Of a DNA stretch of 64,000 bases, positions 39,417 to 55,591 are shown piece after piece. The first letter of the stretch is position 1; each line of letters starts with the position of its first letter. Both the position numbers and the translations under genes were made by a program. The stretch comes from Spiroplasma ixodetis Y32 (lineage in GTDB: Bacteria > Bacillota_I > Bacilli_A > Mycoplasmatales > VBWQ01). Location: contig NZ_CP127039.1 of the NCBI RefSeq assembly GCF_030316605.1, forward strand, positions 1,798,001-1,862,000, written 5' to 3'. The notes under the pieces were generated by a model. That model searched no databases and had not been told where the DNA came from. It worked only from the letters and a program-made list of their open reading frames with translations.

Positions 39417-39575
39417 CTATACTTCCTCCTTAAATCACTACTATAATAATTATAGCATTGATATAAGTCCTATCCTATTCACTCTTAACTAAAATTATTA
39501 TTTAAATTTATATTATGAAAATCAAAAAAACTAATTCTTTAAAAAAGTTCATAATTTTCAATAAAAAAGTTTATT

Positions 39576-42092
<2,517 letters not shown>

Positions 42093-42109
42093 TTATAAAC
42101 TCCTTTTTC

Positions 42110-44044
<1,935 letters not shown>

Positions 44045-44185
44045 TTACTACAATTTATTTCATTTTCATTTTATCATATATTTACTTATTTAAAGATAAT
44101 GTCGATAAAAGAACTAAATCAATTTTATAATTTAAAGTTAAAGGTTTCTATAGAAAATTTAATATAATACATTTAAAATAAATAT

Positions 44186-45125
44186 GGCTTTTCTCCCTTT
44201 ATGTACTATTTTTAAATTTTATCACATAAATTCTGAGAAAAGCCTATCTACGGACTTCTCCCCACATTTTTAAATGAAACATAGCATTACAGTTCCAAAA
44301 GTAGGTATCTTGTTGAATTTATATGCAGCTTCTTTGGCATATAAATGAACATGATGTTTTGCAACTTTGATATGTGTTTTAAATGTTCTTCGTATATGTT
44401 TTCATACTGATTCAATTTGATTGGTATTTACGCCAATTTTTGAAACATAACCATCTTGATGGTTAACTGTTTTGTGATTAGGGAAAAGTGATTTGAAATC
44501 ACGATATCCTTTTCAAGAATCAGTATGTACATCACACTTTGAAGAAATATGGTTTCTTGCAAACTGCAAAAGATTTTTACTTTTTGTGTTTTTGATTACT
44601 TTCACAATTAAATTATTGGTTGTTTTTTCATAAATCCCAACAATTAATGTTTTATTTATCAAAGATCTTCCTTGTTTTTTAAAAACCATATGTGAAAGAT
44701 ACATTTCATCCATTTGCACTATGCCTCAACAATAAATTGATGTTCTTGTTTGGCAATACGATTTCTGATTTCATGACCCATTCTTCAAGCAGTTTTCAAA
44801 GTCACACCCAATTCTTTTGCAACATCAGTTGATGTAATTCCATGTTTGGTGTTTATTCATCTAAAGATGAGATAAAATCAAAATCTCAAAGGTGTTTGTG
44901 ACTTGTAAAAAATGGTGCCATGAAGAATACTAAATGTTTGATGACATTTCAAACATCTTATTCTTCTTAAATTAGAAGTATTCAAACTTGTTCAAGAACA
45001 CATGATACATTTGTTTTTCTTCAAACTTGCTATATATTTTAAACAATCCTGTTCTGTTTGAAAAGCATTGTTGAACTCATTCAATTTCATTGTTTCCTCC
45101 ACATGTACTTGTGGGGAGAAGTCCG
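44186..45125 (-). mobile_element. IS1595-like element, transposase frameshifted
   Basis: 940 bp with target duplication ATAAATAT (44178-44185, 45126-45133). One C is missing near 44724 (ATGCCTCAAC for ATGCCCTCAAC), which breaks the transposase before MDEMYLSH. The right end is the mirror arrangement CCACATGTACTTGTGGGG. Confidence 0.93.
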
Positions 45126-45151
45126 ATAAATATTTATCTAATAATTTTTAA

Positions 45152-46093
45152 GGCTTTTCTCCCTTTATGTACTATTTTTAAATTTTATCACATAAATGCT
45201 GAGAAAAGCCTATCTACGGACTTCTCCCCACATTTTTAAATGAAACATAGCATTACAGTTTCAAAAGTAGGTATCTTGTTGAATTTATATGCAGCTTCTT
45301 TGGCATATAAATGAACATGATGTTTTGCAACTTTGATATGTGTTTTAAATGTTCTTCGTATATGTTTTCATACTGATTCAATTTGATTGGTATTTACGCC
45401 AATTTTTGAAACATAACCATCTTGATGGTTAACTGTTTTGTGATTAGGGAAAAGTGATTTGAAATCACGATATCCTTTTCAAGAATCAGTATGTACATCA
45501 CACTTTGAAGAAATATGGTTTCTTGCAAACTGCAAAAGATTTTTACTTTTTGCGTTTTTGATTACTTTCACAATTAAATTATTGGTTGTTTTTTCATAAA
45601 TCCCAACAATTAATGTTTTATTTATCAAAGATATTCCTTGTTTTTTAAAACCCATATGTGAAAGATACATTTCATCCATTTGCACTATGCCCTCAACAAT
45701 AAATTGATGTTCTTGTTTGGCAATACGATTTCTGATTTCATGACCCATTCTTCAAGCAGTTTTCAAAGTCACACCCAATTCTTTTGCAACATCAGTTGAT
45801 GTAATTCCATGTTTGGTGTTTATTCATCTAAAGATGAGATAAAATCAAAATCTCAAAGGTGTTTGTGACTTGTAAAAAATGGTGCCATGAAGAATACTAA
45901 ATGTTTGATGACATTTCAAACATCTTATTCTTCTTAAACTTAGAAGTATTCAAACTTGTTCAAGAACACATGATACATTTGTTTTTCTTCAAACTTGCTA
46001 TATATTTTAAACAATCTTGTTCTGTTTGAAAAGCATTGTTGAACTCATTCAATTTCATTGTTTCCTCCACAAGTACATGTGGGGAGAAGTCCG
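45152..46093 (-). mobile_element. IS1595-like element, transposase frameshifted
   Basis: 942 bp with target duplication ATTTTTAA (45144-45151, 46094-46101), 26 bp from the previous copy. An extra C near 45938 (TTCTTAAACTTAG) shifts the transposase frame in the zinc-ribbon region; start ATG 46058. Confidence 0.93.
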
Positions 46094-46223
46094 ATTTTTA
46101 ATTATTAATAAAACAGTTATAAAAATAAATATAATAATCTTATAAAGATTATAGAATTTTATCGCTTACTTATTTTAATATTTACAAAGTAAATGGGTTT
46201 TTATTGTTAAAGTAGTAAAAAAA

Positions 46224-46443
46224 ATGAATGATGATTTAAATTAAAAATTAATAAATAGTGCTTGAAATGGTGATTTAGATACAATTAATATTTTACTGAC
46301 AAATAATGGTGCTGATGTTAATTATTTAACTATAAATAATTTTAGTGCTTTAACACTAGCCGCATGAAATGGACACTTAAATATTGTTAAAACTTTACTA
46401 GAAAATGTTACTAATATAAATCATGCTAATATATTTGGTTAAC
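46224..46443 (+). pseudogene. ankyrin-repeat fragment
   Basis: MNDDLN, TAA, then KLINSAWNGDLDTINILLTN, NGADVNYLTINNFSALTLAA, WNGHLNIVKTLLENVTNINH: about two ankyrin units, ending at a TAA where phage DNA begins. Preceded by AAATGGGTTTTTATTG (46191-46206), which resembles the second half of the leader-cassette hairpin. Relative of the fragment at 5056. Confidence 0.65.
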
Positions 46444-46688
46444 GTGTTAGTTGATATGATGTTTTTGGTCATTTGCGTAATGCTTTTAGATGAGTGCTTT
46501 ATGGAGTAGTTGGTAAGGTTTTACCGGTGGAACCATTAAGACAATTTCTTTTTACAACAGATAGTTTATTACGACACATTTTTTCAGATACGATTAGTAC
46601 TGCTTTAAATGTTGATATTGTTAGTGGAATAGAAAATATTATACCTTTATGATTGTTTGTTAGAGCAATTAGTTTAATTGTAGGTTAG
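46444..46688 (+). pseudogene. plectrovirus membrane protein, C-terminal part
   Basis: Open frame without start: RVSWYDVFGHLRNAFRWVLY, GVVGKVLPVEPLRQFLFTTD, IENIIPLWLFVRAISLIVG, stop at 46686. It lies 9 bases before the Zot-like gene. Hydrophobic ends suggest a membrane-inserted virion protein. It could be the missing end of a gene of the type truncated at 20330. Confidence 0.6.
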
Positions 46689-46697
46689 GAGTTTATT

Positions 46698-47558
46698 ATG
46701 CCTTGATATGGTTATGTGTTATTAGTTATAGTTTTAATTATGATTATTTATCCAATTTGTATAACTATTCGTAATGTTAAAATTTTAAAAAGAGTTGGTA
46801 GTTATATTATTTCAGCACCTCCAAGAACTGGTAAATCTGCTCTTGCTTGTTGTTTAGCACAAACTCATAAAAAACGAGTAGTTAGTCCCTTTCCTATTAA
46901 ATTAAAAAATGGTTATTCTTATTTGGTTAATTATAATGATGTTTTTACTTTTAATCAGTTAGCAAGTAATTATGCTTTTGAGGAACAAGATTTAATAATT
47001 TTAGATGAATTAGCATTAAAGATAAATTCTAATGATTTAGAAATGCAGTTTAAAAATCAACAAGAAAGTTTAGGACAATTTTGTAAATTAATAGGTCATA
47101 TGTTTAATGGTACAATGTATTTGATTGAACAACACCCTAATAGAATACCAGTACAAGCAAGAGAAAAAGTAGAGTATGTTGTGCAAGTTAAACGTATGCG
47201 TTTTTTGGGCTTTGTTGTTATATTTAATCTTAATTTATATACTAATATTGACGATTATAATAAAGTAGTGTTTTCACGTCGTAGAACAAAGAAAATGATT
47301 AAAAAAGGTATAATACCTCCAAGTTATAGTGGTGAAGCAATGGCTATGACTTTATTTTTTCCTAGACATTGATTAAAGAGGTATAATTCACGTGCTTTAC
47401 ATTATGTGCATGAACTTAAAAGTGAATTATCACCTAAGAAATATCTTAAAGAAGCAACTAGTATTTATATGACTTATAGTGATATTAAGTTTGCTGGTTT
47501 AGATAAAATAGATAATATTTTAAAAAAGAAAGATAAATCTAAAAATAAAGATAAATAA
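46698..47558 (+). CDS. plectrovirus assembly ATPase (Zot/pI-like)
   Basis: 286 residues. N-terminal membrane helix (YVLLVIVLIMIIYPICITI), then Walker A SAPPRTGKSALA (residues about 42-53), Walker B DLIILDELALKI, and QHPNRIPVQAREKVEYVV. This matches the Zot/gene I family that drives extrusion of filamentous phage through the membrane. Unlike M13 pI the helix is N-terminal. The tail is Lys-rich. Start after TAGGAG. Frame is intact with TGA as Trp, so this is the best-preserved plectrovirus gene in the window, in the opposite orientation to the block at 20-23 kb. Confidence 0.8.
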
Positions 47559-47563
47559 AAATG

Positions 47564-47634
47564 ATTATAGTCCCAGTGAACCTACTGGGACTATAATTTG
47601 GGTGAGCCACGTAGTGGCGAGGGACGTAGTCCCT
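47564..47634. repeat. three consecutive hairpins after the Zot-like gene
   Basis: ATTATAGTCCCAGT (47564-47577) and ACTGGGACTATAAT (47584-47597) form a perfect 14-bp stem. Then GCCAC-GTA-GTGGC and GGGAC-GTA-GTCCC follow directly. The first may terminate the phage operon; the pair with identical GTA loops resembles viral packaging or origin hairpins. Confidence 0.75.
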
Positions 47635-47666
47635 ATATACTTGAAAATATTAAGGAGGAAAAAATA

Positions 47667-49240
47667 ATGAAGAGTGATGAATCTCATAAACGATTATCGT
47701 TAAAAGAATTTGTTTGATTAGGTTTTAATTATACAGTAGGAATTGGTTTTATTGGTAATTTTGCAATATTATCTAATATTGGAAAAAAACCTAACTCAAT
47801 TGGAATTAATGCAATATGAGTATATTTATTAATTGGTTTTGTGGCGGGTAACTGTGCATGAGCTTTTGCAAAATTATCTAGAATTCATAATTCTGATAAT
47901 AATGTTGGTGCATATATCTATGTTAGGACAACTTTTGGTAGATTCTGAGGCTGATTAGTAGGTTTTATGCAATATGCTTGTTTACCATTTGTTGTGACAA
48001 TTCAAGTAATGATGTTAATTAGAGGAACTTTTTCTCCAGAATTTATTAGTAATGGTCAACCACAATGATATAGTGCTAATTGAGGACCATTTTCTGATTT
48101 ATATTTAGATTTCATTGGAATTTTTATTTATATGATTTTAGCTTCTGTTATTTTTGCTGGGATTAAAATATATAAAAAATGGCACATACAACATCAATTA
48201 TTAAGTGATTAACACCCGGATTTTTAGTTATTGCTGGAATTAGTTTAGCAATAACTAATGGTTCATCAAATTGAAATTACTGAACTACTGAGAGTACATT
48301 TTCTTTTGCTGGATTTATGAATACTTTTACTTCATGTTTCTTTTTCTTTGCTGGTTTTGAAATTTTTTCAACAGCAGGTAAAAACGTTAATAACCCTGAA
48401 AAAAATATTGGTAAAGGTATTACTTTAATTATGATAATTATGACAGTTTTCTATGTTGTTATTTCATTAGTTTTCTTTTTAGGATATAGCGTTTTTGTGC
48501 AAAATATGAATATGGGTGCGTGAAGTCCTTTTACAAGCAAAATAATTATCTATGGTGGTCCAATTATAATGATTATTAGTGGGTTAGCTTTAAAAATTAA
48601 TATCGCAATGCAAAATGCTTTATATGGTGGTACCACATTACAGCCACTTTCTAAAGAAGGATATATTTCTAATAAGTTATTTAATTTAAATAAATGGAAT
48701 TCCTGTTAAAGCAGCAGTTATTAATTTAATAGTAACATCTGTTATGTTAATTTTATGATTAGTTATTCCTGATTTGATTAAAGGAATTTGGTTAGTTTCA
48801 CATCCTGATCAACAATATTCATCAGCTTTTAATGTTGCTAATTTGTCATCAGCTTTTTCTGTAATTACAATGTTTATTTATATCATGGTTTTAATTACAG
48901 TATTAAAATTAGCATTAGATAAAAAATTAAAACTGAATTTATATGAAAAAATTACTTTTCCATTTATTTTAGTAACTTTAGGTTTAATGTTCGTTTGACA
49001 TTATTATTCTATTATTTATGATGCAGTTACAGCAACTGATTCAAGTGCAATAGTTGCTATGGTTATTGAATTAGTATTTATTTTAAGTAATGTGTTTTTG
49101 CAATAACTTGATACTTTGCTTATTATTCTAAAAAATATAAACTTCGTTTAAAAACAAATCCTAATTTACAAGTATAATTGAATAGTGAATTTACTTTTAA
49201 TTTAGAACATCAACCAAAATTAGCAAAATGTAATAGTTAA
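47667..49240 (+). pseudogene. amino-acid permease (APC family), multiple frameshifts
   Basis: Starts KSDESHKRLSLKEFVWLGFN, YTVGIGFIGNFAILSNIGK behind AAGGAGG, with about 12 hydrophobic segments in total. The frame breaks near 48181, near 48697 (AATAAATGGAATTCC) and near 49101 (before AITWYFAYYSKKYK). Sequences FFAGFEIFSTAGKNVNNPEK and INIAMQNALYGGTTLQPLSK are typical of APC permeases. No longer encodes a whole transporter. Confidence 0.8.
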
Positions 49241-49241
49241 C

Positions 49242-49277
49242 AAAAAATAAGTTACTCTATAGAGTAACTTATTTTTT
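49242..49277. terminator. bidirectional terminator
   Basis: Perfect palindrome with arms AAAAAATAAGTTACTCTA / TAGAGTAACTTATTTTTT. It serves the permease remnant on one side, and the minus-strand small gene's stop (49269) lies inside it. Confidence 0.75.
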
Positions 49278-49435
49278 TATTAAATTAGTTTTTTTCTCTT
49301 TGTTATTTATTTCTTCTCTTAAATTATTAATTATTTTGCGTTCTTGTTCTCAATTTATTTTATTTGATTTCTTTCTTCAAGTGTTTTCTTAAATTCATAT
49401 TGATGTTTATTTATTCATTCATTAACTTTTTGCAT
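49269..49435 (-). pseudogene. small charged protein, frameshifted, with leader cassette
   Basis: MQKVNEWINKHQYEFKKTLE ERNQIK then TAA. One base earlier the frame continues EERKSNKINWEQERKIINNL REEINNKEKK to 49269. Restored it would be about 55 residues, Lys/Glu/Asn-rich. Ribosome site AAGGAGAAAAA. Upstream is leader cassette copy 5. Confidence 0.55.
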
Positions 49436-49479
49436 TTTTTCTCCTTATTAAAATGTAAAGGTATTTATTTAAAATAATT

Positions 49480-49509
49480 AAACTTATATTAAGTTTATAA
49501 ATAATTATA
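49480..49509 (-). promoter_or_regulatory. leader cassette, copy 5
   Basis: GTATAAT box (49510-49504), then perfect palindrome AAACTTAATATAAGTTT (49496-49480), identical to copy 3, 7 bases downstream. The ACCCAT hairpin is degenerate here. Confidence 0.55.
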
Positions 49510-49560
49510 CTATGAGAAATTAAAAAGATTAGAAATTTTATAGTTAAATTTTTTTTTATT

Positions 49561-50469
49561 TTATAAAAAATTTTTTAAATGTGATAAATCTATTTCTTTT
49601 TCATAAAGATTTTGAATACCAATTTTATATTTATTTAAAATTGAACTAAGATTATCAATTTTTTCTTGTGTATCTAAGCGAATTAAGATTTCATTTAAAT
49701 CTTTAAGATATTTAAATTGATATTGATATTTTGTTAATATAGTGGCTGTTAATGGTAAATTGTTGGTAGTCAAAATAAAAATTTTGCCAACATCAAATTT
49801 TGCTATTGGTCCACTATAAAGCATTTTTCCCAAATCAATAATAGTACAATCATCAATAATATCTTTAACCTCGTTAATCATATGAGTTGTTAAGAAAATA
49901 GTTTTACCTTCTGCTTTTAATCTTTTTAATACATTTGTAAAATATTTTCGTGACTCTGAATCTAAGTTTGCACCAGGTTCATCAAGAATTACTAGTTCTG
50001 GATCATGTGCTAAGGCTTGAATTAGCATAATTCTATTTTTCATTCCTGAAGAGAAAGAATTTAAACCCTTATTACGATGTTCTCATAAATTAAAATTATT
50101 TAATAATTTTTGTAAATTAACTTCTAGAGCACTATCGGTAATAGTAGTTGTTTGTCCTAAATATTTTAGAAAATTATAAGCTGTTAAACCTTGTGGAAAG
50201 TTTTCTAAATTTAAGGAATAACCTAAGCTTAATTTTGATTTTGCACTTCCTGCTTTGTAATCATTAACCTTAATTGTACCACTGTATCTGTTACTAGGCA
50301 TTGCACCAATGATAGACTTTAATAAAACAGATTTTCCGCTACCAGATTGACCAACCAAAGCATGAATACTTCCTTTAAATACAGTAAAATTTATATTACT
50401 AATATTAAACTTTTTAAATTTTTTGTTATAGTTTCTGACACTAATCATAATGTCTTCTGTAGTTTCCAT
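49561..50469 (-). CDS. ABC transporter ATP-binding protein
   Basis: 302 residues. Walker A GQSGSGKSVLLKSIIG, a Q-loop region (YSLNLENFPQGLTAYNFLKY), signature FSSGMKNRIMLIQALAHDPE (SSGM instead of SGGQ), Walker B LVILDEPGANLDSESRKYF and H-loop IFLTTHMINE. Then about 90 residues of the DrrA/CcmA-like C-terminal domain. Starts 13 bases after the permease stop behind AGGAGAAAAC. Likely the motor of an exporter with the large permease upstream; substrate unknown. Confidence 0.9.
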
Positions 50470-50482
50470 AATAAGTTTTCTC

Positions 50483-52204
50483 CTAACTAACAATTTTTCG
50501 ATTATACATTAAATTAGAAAGTAAGAATAAAAAGATAGAAAATCCACAATATATTTCAAGAACTGATTTATTATTTTGAAAATAATCAATGTTATCGGTT
50601 TTTATTTTTTTATTATTTAATGTTAGTTTAAAATCAGGATAACTAAATAAAGTATTTTTTTGTGTATCAAAATCGATACTAGATGTTGCATAAGGTTCAA
50701 ATCAAAAATCACCATAGTAGTCCATAAAATAAGTCCAAATTTGATTTCAATGTTCAATAAAATTTATTGCATTGATAAATTGATAACTACTTGCAATACT
50801 AATGTAATTTTTATAATTTTTATCATTAGTAATAGAATTATTAGTAATCTGACGATAAGTATGAATTTGATTATAAATATATTCTTCGGTTGTTCTAACT
50901 AAAAAATAAACAGGATTATAAAAAATTTTATTAAATTCATTACGAAAATCAAATTTATATGCATATGTATCAATAAAAATATTTTTAATTTCCTTGGGTG
51001 ATAGTGGAACGGGGTTTTCTAATATTGGACCTATAATTTGTATATAAGTATTATTAATATCAGTATCGTATGTTAATAGTGAAGGTGCTTTACCACTTTG
51101 CAGGTCCATAAATGAATCAATATTATATTTTTTATCATAATCATTAATTATATTAATTAAGTCTTCTGTAATTTGATTATTATCAATATTGTTTTTTAAT
51201 TCATCTAAGTTTTTAAAATAACTATTAAAAGTAATTTTCATAAATATATCTTTATTTTGAAATTCAATTGGTTTTCAAGAGGTTATTTTACCACTAAGAG
51301 TTTTAACGGTAGGATTTGTTTTAATAAATCCTAATTTTTGATAAAAATCAATACGCTTATTAATAACATTATTTTCTTTAATATCCTTTAATTCTTGATC
51401 ACTAAGATTAGAATAAAAATCAAAAATAGCTTTTGTTAAACTTGGATATTTAATTAATCCTTTTTCTAAATTTTGTTTAAATAAAATTGCTTCTTTGATT
51501 TCACTAACAGTATATTGGATATTATTTTCAAAATTAATTTTAATAATGTCACTATTTATTTTGGTTAATGAGTAAGGCAAACCACCTAATAAAAATAGAC
51601 TACAGAAAATAACAAAAATTAAAAAAACTGTTTGTGATGGAGTAAAAGCTAACATTGTTACTACACCAACAGTAACTAAAGCAGCAAATAAAGAGCAAAA
51701 GCCAAAAAACTTTAGGATCGTTAATACGTAAAAAGTTAAATAAGAAACTTTTATAATAATTCCGCAAATCCCTCCAAATATTAATAAAGCAATAATATTT
51801 ATGAAAATAAAAGTTAAACTCATAAAAAATAAAGCAGCGTATTGAGTTAAAATAATAACATTTCTTGTATAAGGTTTAGTAAGTAATAATAAGAAAGAAC
51901 TATCTTCAAATTGAGTACCAAAAATTTTTATAGCATTTAATAAAATAAAAATAAATAAAAATATACTATAAAAAATCATAATATAATATTGTAAATCAAT
52001 AATAAAATCTTCTATTGATAAATTTAAAAAAAACAAAACACTAATGCTCAATGCCGAAATTACTATTGAAAATAAAAATAAAAATGCTGTAATAAAACTG
52101 TAACTAATTTTAATTATAATTAATCTAAATAACTTAAATCAACTTGCCTTTTTGGTTTTAGTTTTTTCTATAGTTTTCATTGTGGTTTCTAGTAATCTGT
52201 CCAT
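50483..52204 (-). CDS. ABC transporter permease with large extracellular region
   Basis: 573 residues with TGA as Trp. Cytoplasmic Lys/Thr-rich start, then about six helices within residues 25-230 (SYSFITAFLFLFSIVISALS, IMIFYSIFLFIFILLNAIKI, FMSLTFIFINIIALLIFGGI, FGFCSLFAALVTVGVVTMLA, VFLIFVIFCSLFLLGGLPYS). Then roughly 310 mainly hydrophilic residues, presumably outside the membrane, and one C-terminal helix (LEIYCGFSIFLFLLSNLMYN). An ABC-2-type layout with a large loop. Start after AAGGAGAAAAAAA. Operon with the ATPase. Confidence 0.8.
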
Positions 52205-52294
52205 TATTTTTTTCTCCTTTACATATTATCAATTATAATCAATTATTTTTTTTGTTTATAAAATATAATTTAATGAAAATGAAAAATTATTTTT

Positions 52295-53235
52295 GGCTTT
52301 TCTCCCTTTATGTACTATTTTTAAATTTTATCACATAAATGCTGAGAAAAGCCTATCTACGGACTTCTCCCCACATTTTTAAATGAAACATAGCATTACA
52401 GTTTCAAAAGTAGGTATCTTGTTGAATTTATATGCAGCTTCTTTGGCATATAAATGAACATGATGTTTTGCAACTTTGATATGTGTTTTAAATGTTCTTC
52501 GTATATGTTTTCATACTGATTCAATTTGGTTGGTATTTACGCCAATTTTTGAAACATAATCATCTTGATGGTTAACTGTTTTGTGATTAGGGAAAAGTGA
52601 TTTGAAATCACGATATCCTTTTCAAGAATCAGTATGTACATCACACTTTGAAGAAATATGGTTTCTTGCAAACTGCAAAAGATTTTTACTTTTTGCATTT
52701 TTGATTACTTTCACAATTAAATTATTGGTTGTTTTTTCATAAATCCCAACAATTAATGTTTTATTTATCAAAGATATTCCTTGTTTTTTAAAACCCATAT
52801 GTGAAAGATACATTTCATCCATTTGCACTATGCCCTCAACAATAAATTGATGTTCTTGTTTGGCAATACGATTTCTGATTTCATGACCCATTCTTCAAGC
52901 AGTTTTCAAAGTCACACCCAATTCTTTTGCAACATCAGTTGATGTAATTCCATATTTGATGTTTATTCATCTAAAGATGAGATAAAATCAAAATCTCAAA
53001 GGTGTTTGTAACTTGTAAAAAATGGTGCCATGAAGAATACTAAATGTTTGATGACATTTCAAACATCTTATTCTTCTTAAATTAGAAGTATTCAAACTTG
53101 TTCAAGAACACATGATACATTTGTTTTTCTTCAAACTTGCTATATATTTTAAACAATCCTGTTCTGTTTGAAAAGCATTGTTGAACTCATTCAATTTCAT
53201 TGTTTCCTCCACAAGTACATGTGGGGAGAAGTCCG
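52295..53235 (-). mobile_element. IS1595-like element, complete
   Basis: 941 bp with target duplication TTATTTTT (52287-52294, 53236-53243), inserted between the ABC exporter and the lipoprotein gene. It shares the KKQGIS variant of the transposase with the copy at 45152. Confidence 0.95.
52379..53200 (-). CDS. IS1595/ISXO2-like transposase
   Basis: 273 residues, intact, with a few substitutions (KKQGIS for KKQGRS; TATGAT at DGY). Motifs as in the copy at 6380. Confidence 0.88.
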
Positions 53236-53526
53236 TTATTTTTTATTAAACTGTATAAAAAAAGAACTATTATTTGAACATTTTAATTATAAGTAATAAA
53301 ATTTAACAAATTTTGATATAAAAGATAATCTAATAATTATGATTACAATGCTTATTTTTTGATTATTAAATTAAACTTGATTTTTTTATAAACTTATTAG
53401 TTTACTGAAATATTAAACTTAATATATTCACAACATTTTAATTATAAATATTATAAAATATACTAAAACTTTAATAAAAGATATTAAATAAAAGATATTA
53501 AAAGAAATTTTAGGAGGGTACTAGAA

Positions 53527-55134
53527 GTGAAGGGAATATTAAAATTATTAGCAATTTTTGGATTAACAGCGCCATTAGCAGTAAATGTAGTGGCATGTGG
53601 AAATGGTAATAGTTCTGATACTGATGATGAAGTATCGGAAAATGCTGATGTACAAGAATTATTAAAAAAAGCTAAAGAGCAAATTAGTTTAGGACTTGCA
53701 AATTTAATTAGTGAATATAAGAATTTAACTTTTAAAGATGAATTTGGTGAATTTGGAAAAGATATTACTAATAATTTAAATAGTTTATCTAAAGATAGTG
53801 ACAGTCTGGTTGATAATAAAATAAAAGATATATTTTTAACTAGGATTCAAGAAGATATTACAAATTTTATTATTGAGGATTATTTATTACAACAATCTGA
53901 TTTAAAACCATTATTTAATAATATAACTACTAATGAAATTTTAAAAATTGATTTTAATGGAACAACAATGACAAATAAACAATTCAATTGAACTAAGGAA
54001 AAAGCTGATTTTGGTATTGAAAATTATGATCCAGCAACGTATAAGATAACAATGTGATATAAACTTACTGCAGATTTAAAATTAAAATTATCTTATAAAG
54101 ATGAAAGTAACAAAAAGACAGAAATTGAAGTATCTAATATTTTTGATTTTAATTACGCTAATACTGGCGCTAATTTAAAATCTTTAATTGAAGCTTCAAC
54201 TGGTAATGTAACAAAAGTATTAAGAGATTTTATGATACAAATGGAAAACACCACTACTCATAGTGAAAGTTTATTACAAAAAGCAAAAGAATTAATTACT
54301 AAAAAACTTAATAACAATATAGTTAATATTACTAAAGTTGATATTAATGCTCAATCAGAAGTTCTTCAAAAAAATGATGTTTATGCTAGTGGCGATCATA
54401 TGTATGAAGCGCTTACTAAACCTACAATTGATGAAGCAATTGATTCTTTGAAAAATTATTTATCACCAACAGCAACAGCTTTTTCAAATGAGATTACTAA
54501 GTGACTTGTTGGAAAACAAGGAGTGCCTGAAGAAAGTAAAAAGAAAATTAATGCTTTTGGAAAAATCACTATTAGTGATTGAAGCATTTCAGGATTAAGA
54601 TTAACACCAATGCCTTTAGATTTTATTAATATTAGCCCTAATCAAACGCAAGGTGAATGAGCAGAGCAAACAGCAACAGCATTAGGTAAAATATTTTATA
54701 CAAAAAGTGCATTTGCTGAAGGGCGTATTGATATAACTACTGATAATAATTTAACAATATATATGAATCCCAGAGATTTTGATGATTTTGTTCAAAATAA
54801 TAAAACAATGAGTGATATTAGTGACTATATTAGTTCAAAAATAAATTCTAAAGCTACAACCGAAGATCTTATTAAAGGTGATATTTCAGTTACTTTAAAT
54901 GGTCTTTGAAAAGGAGCAAAAAATCCGACTTTAAGTGATAGAACTAGTGTGGAAAAAGTAGATGATAATACATTTAAAGTTAAAAGAAATGCGGGTGGTA
55001 TGCATGGTTATAATTATTTAATTATTCGTTATGCAAACACTAGTTTTTTAACTGGAATGATTAAGAATCATAAAAATAATCATATTTTATTTGATAATTG
55101 AATTATTAAAAAAGCAGATACTGATGTTTGATAA
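53527..55134 (+). CDS. Mollicutes-type surface lipoprotein
   Basis: 535 residues. GTG start behind AGGAGGG. Signal KGILKLLAIFGLTAPLAVNV VAC ends in a lipobox with Cys at residue 24, followed by a polar linker (GNGNSSDTDDE). The mature part is long, helical and Asn/Lys/Asp-rich, with motifs ELLKKAKEQISLGLANLISE and SLLQKAKELITKKLNNNIVN that look like two related halves, typical of Spiroplasma lipoproteins. Anchored to the outer membrane face. Ligand unknown. TGA-coded Trp throughout. Region 53244-53526 is AT-rich, with GATATTAAATAAAA repeated twice just before the gene. Confidence 0.88.
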
Positions 55135-55591
55135 TTTATATTATTTTTCAAAATTTTTTGTTATGATAAAAAATTTCTAATATAATTTAAATTTTTAATT
55201 TTAATAAATTTAAAAATTTGTATAGTATTTTAATTATTTTTTTTATATTTTCATTTCTATAAATTTATCTTTACATTTAATTAAAAATAGTGTATTATAT
55301 TTAAGTTGTTGATTAATTCGCAATTTTCTTTTAAGATATGATTGATAAAAAGATATCAAAAAGTTGTTAATGATGTCAAAGAAATAAATAATATCATGAA
55401 ATTATTTGACAACTTTTAATTTTAGAAAAATTAGATGAATTAATACTTTAAAATGTAAGTAAGTATATTATATATAAATAATAAATAAAACTAATCCTTT
55501 TTTAAAATAATCCTCTTTTAGAGGTTATTTTTCAGGTTATAATTATCATTTTTTCTAAATTTATTCAAAATTTATTTTTAAGGAGAAATAT
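55135..55591 (+). promoter_or_regulatory. long leader of the helicase gene
   Basis: No gene seen. Contains AAAAGTTGTTAATGATGTCA whose start pairs with GACAACTTTT about 40 bases on (55358-55420), and a CCTCT-TTT-AGAGG hairpin flanked by A and T runs (55504-55531), about 60 bases before the ATG. The second could terminate the lipoprotein transcript or attenuate the helicase. Long structured leaders are known for cold-shock DEAD-box genes; here it is inference. Confidence 0.4.
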
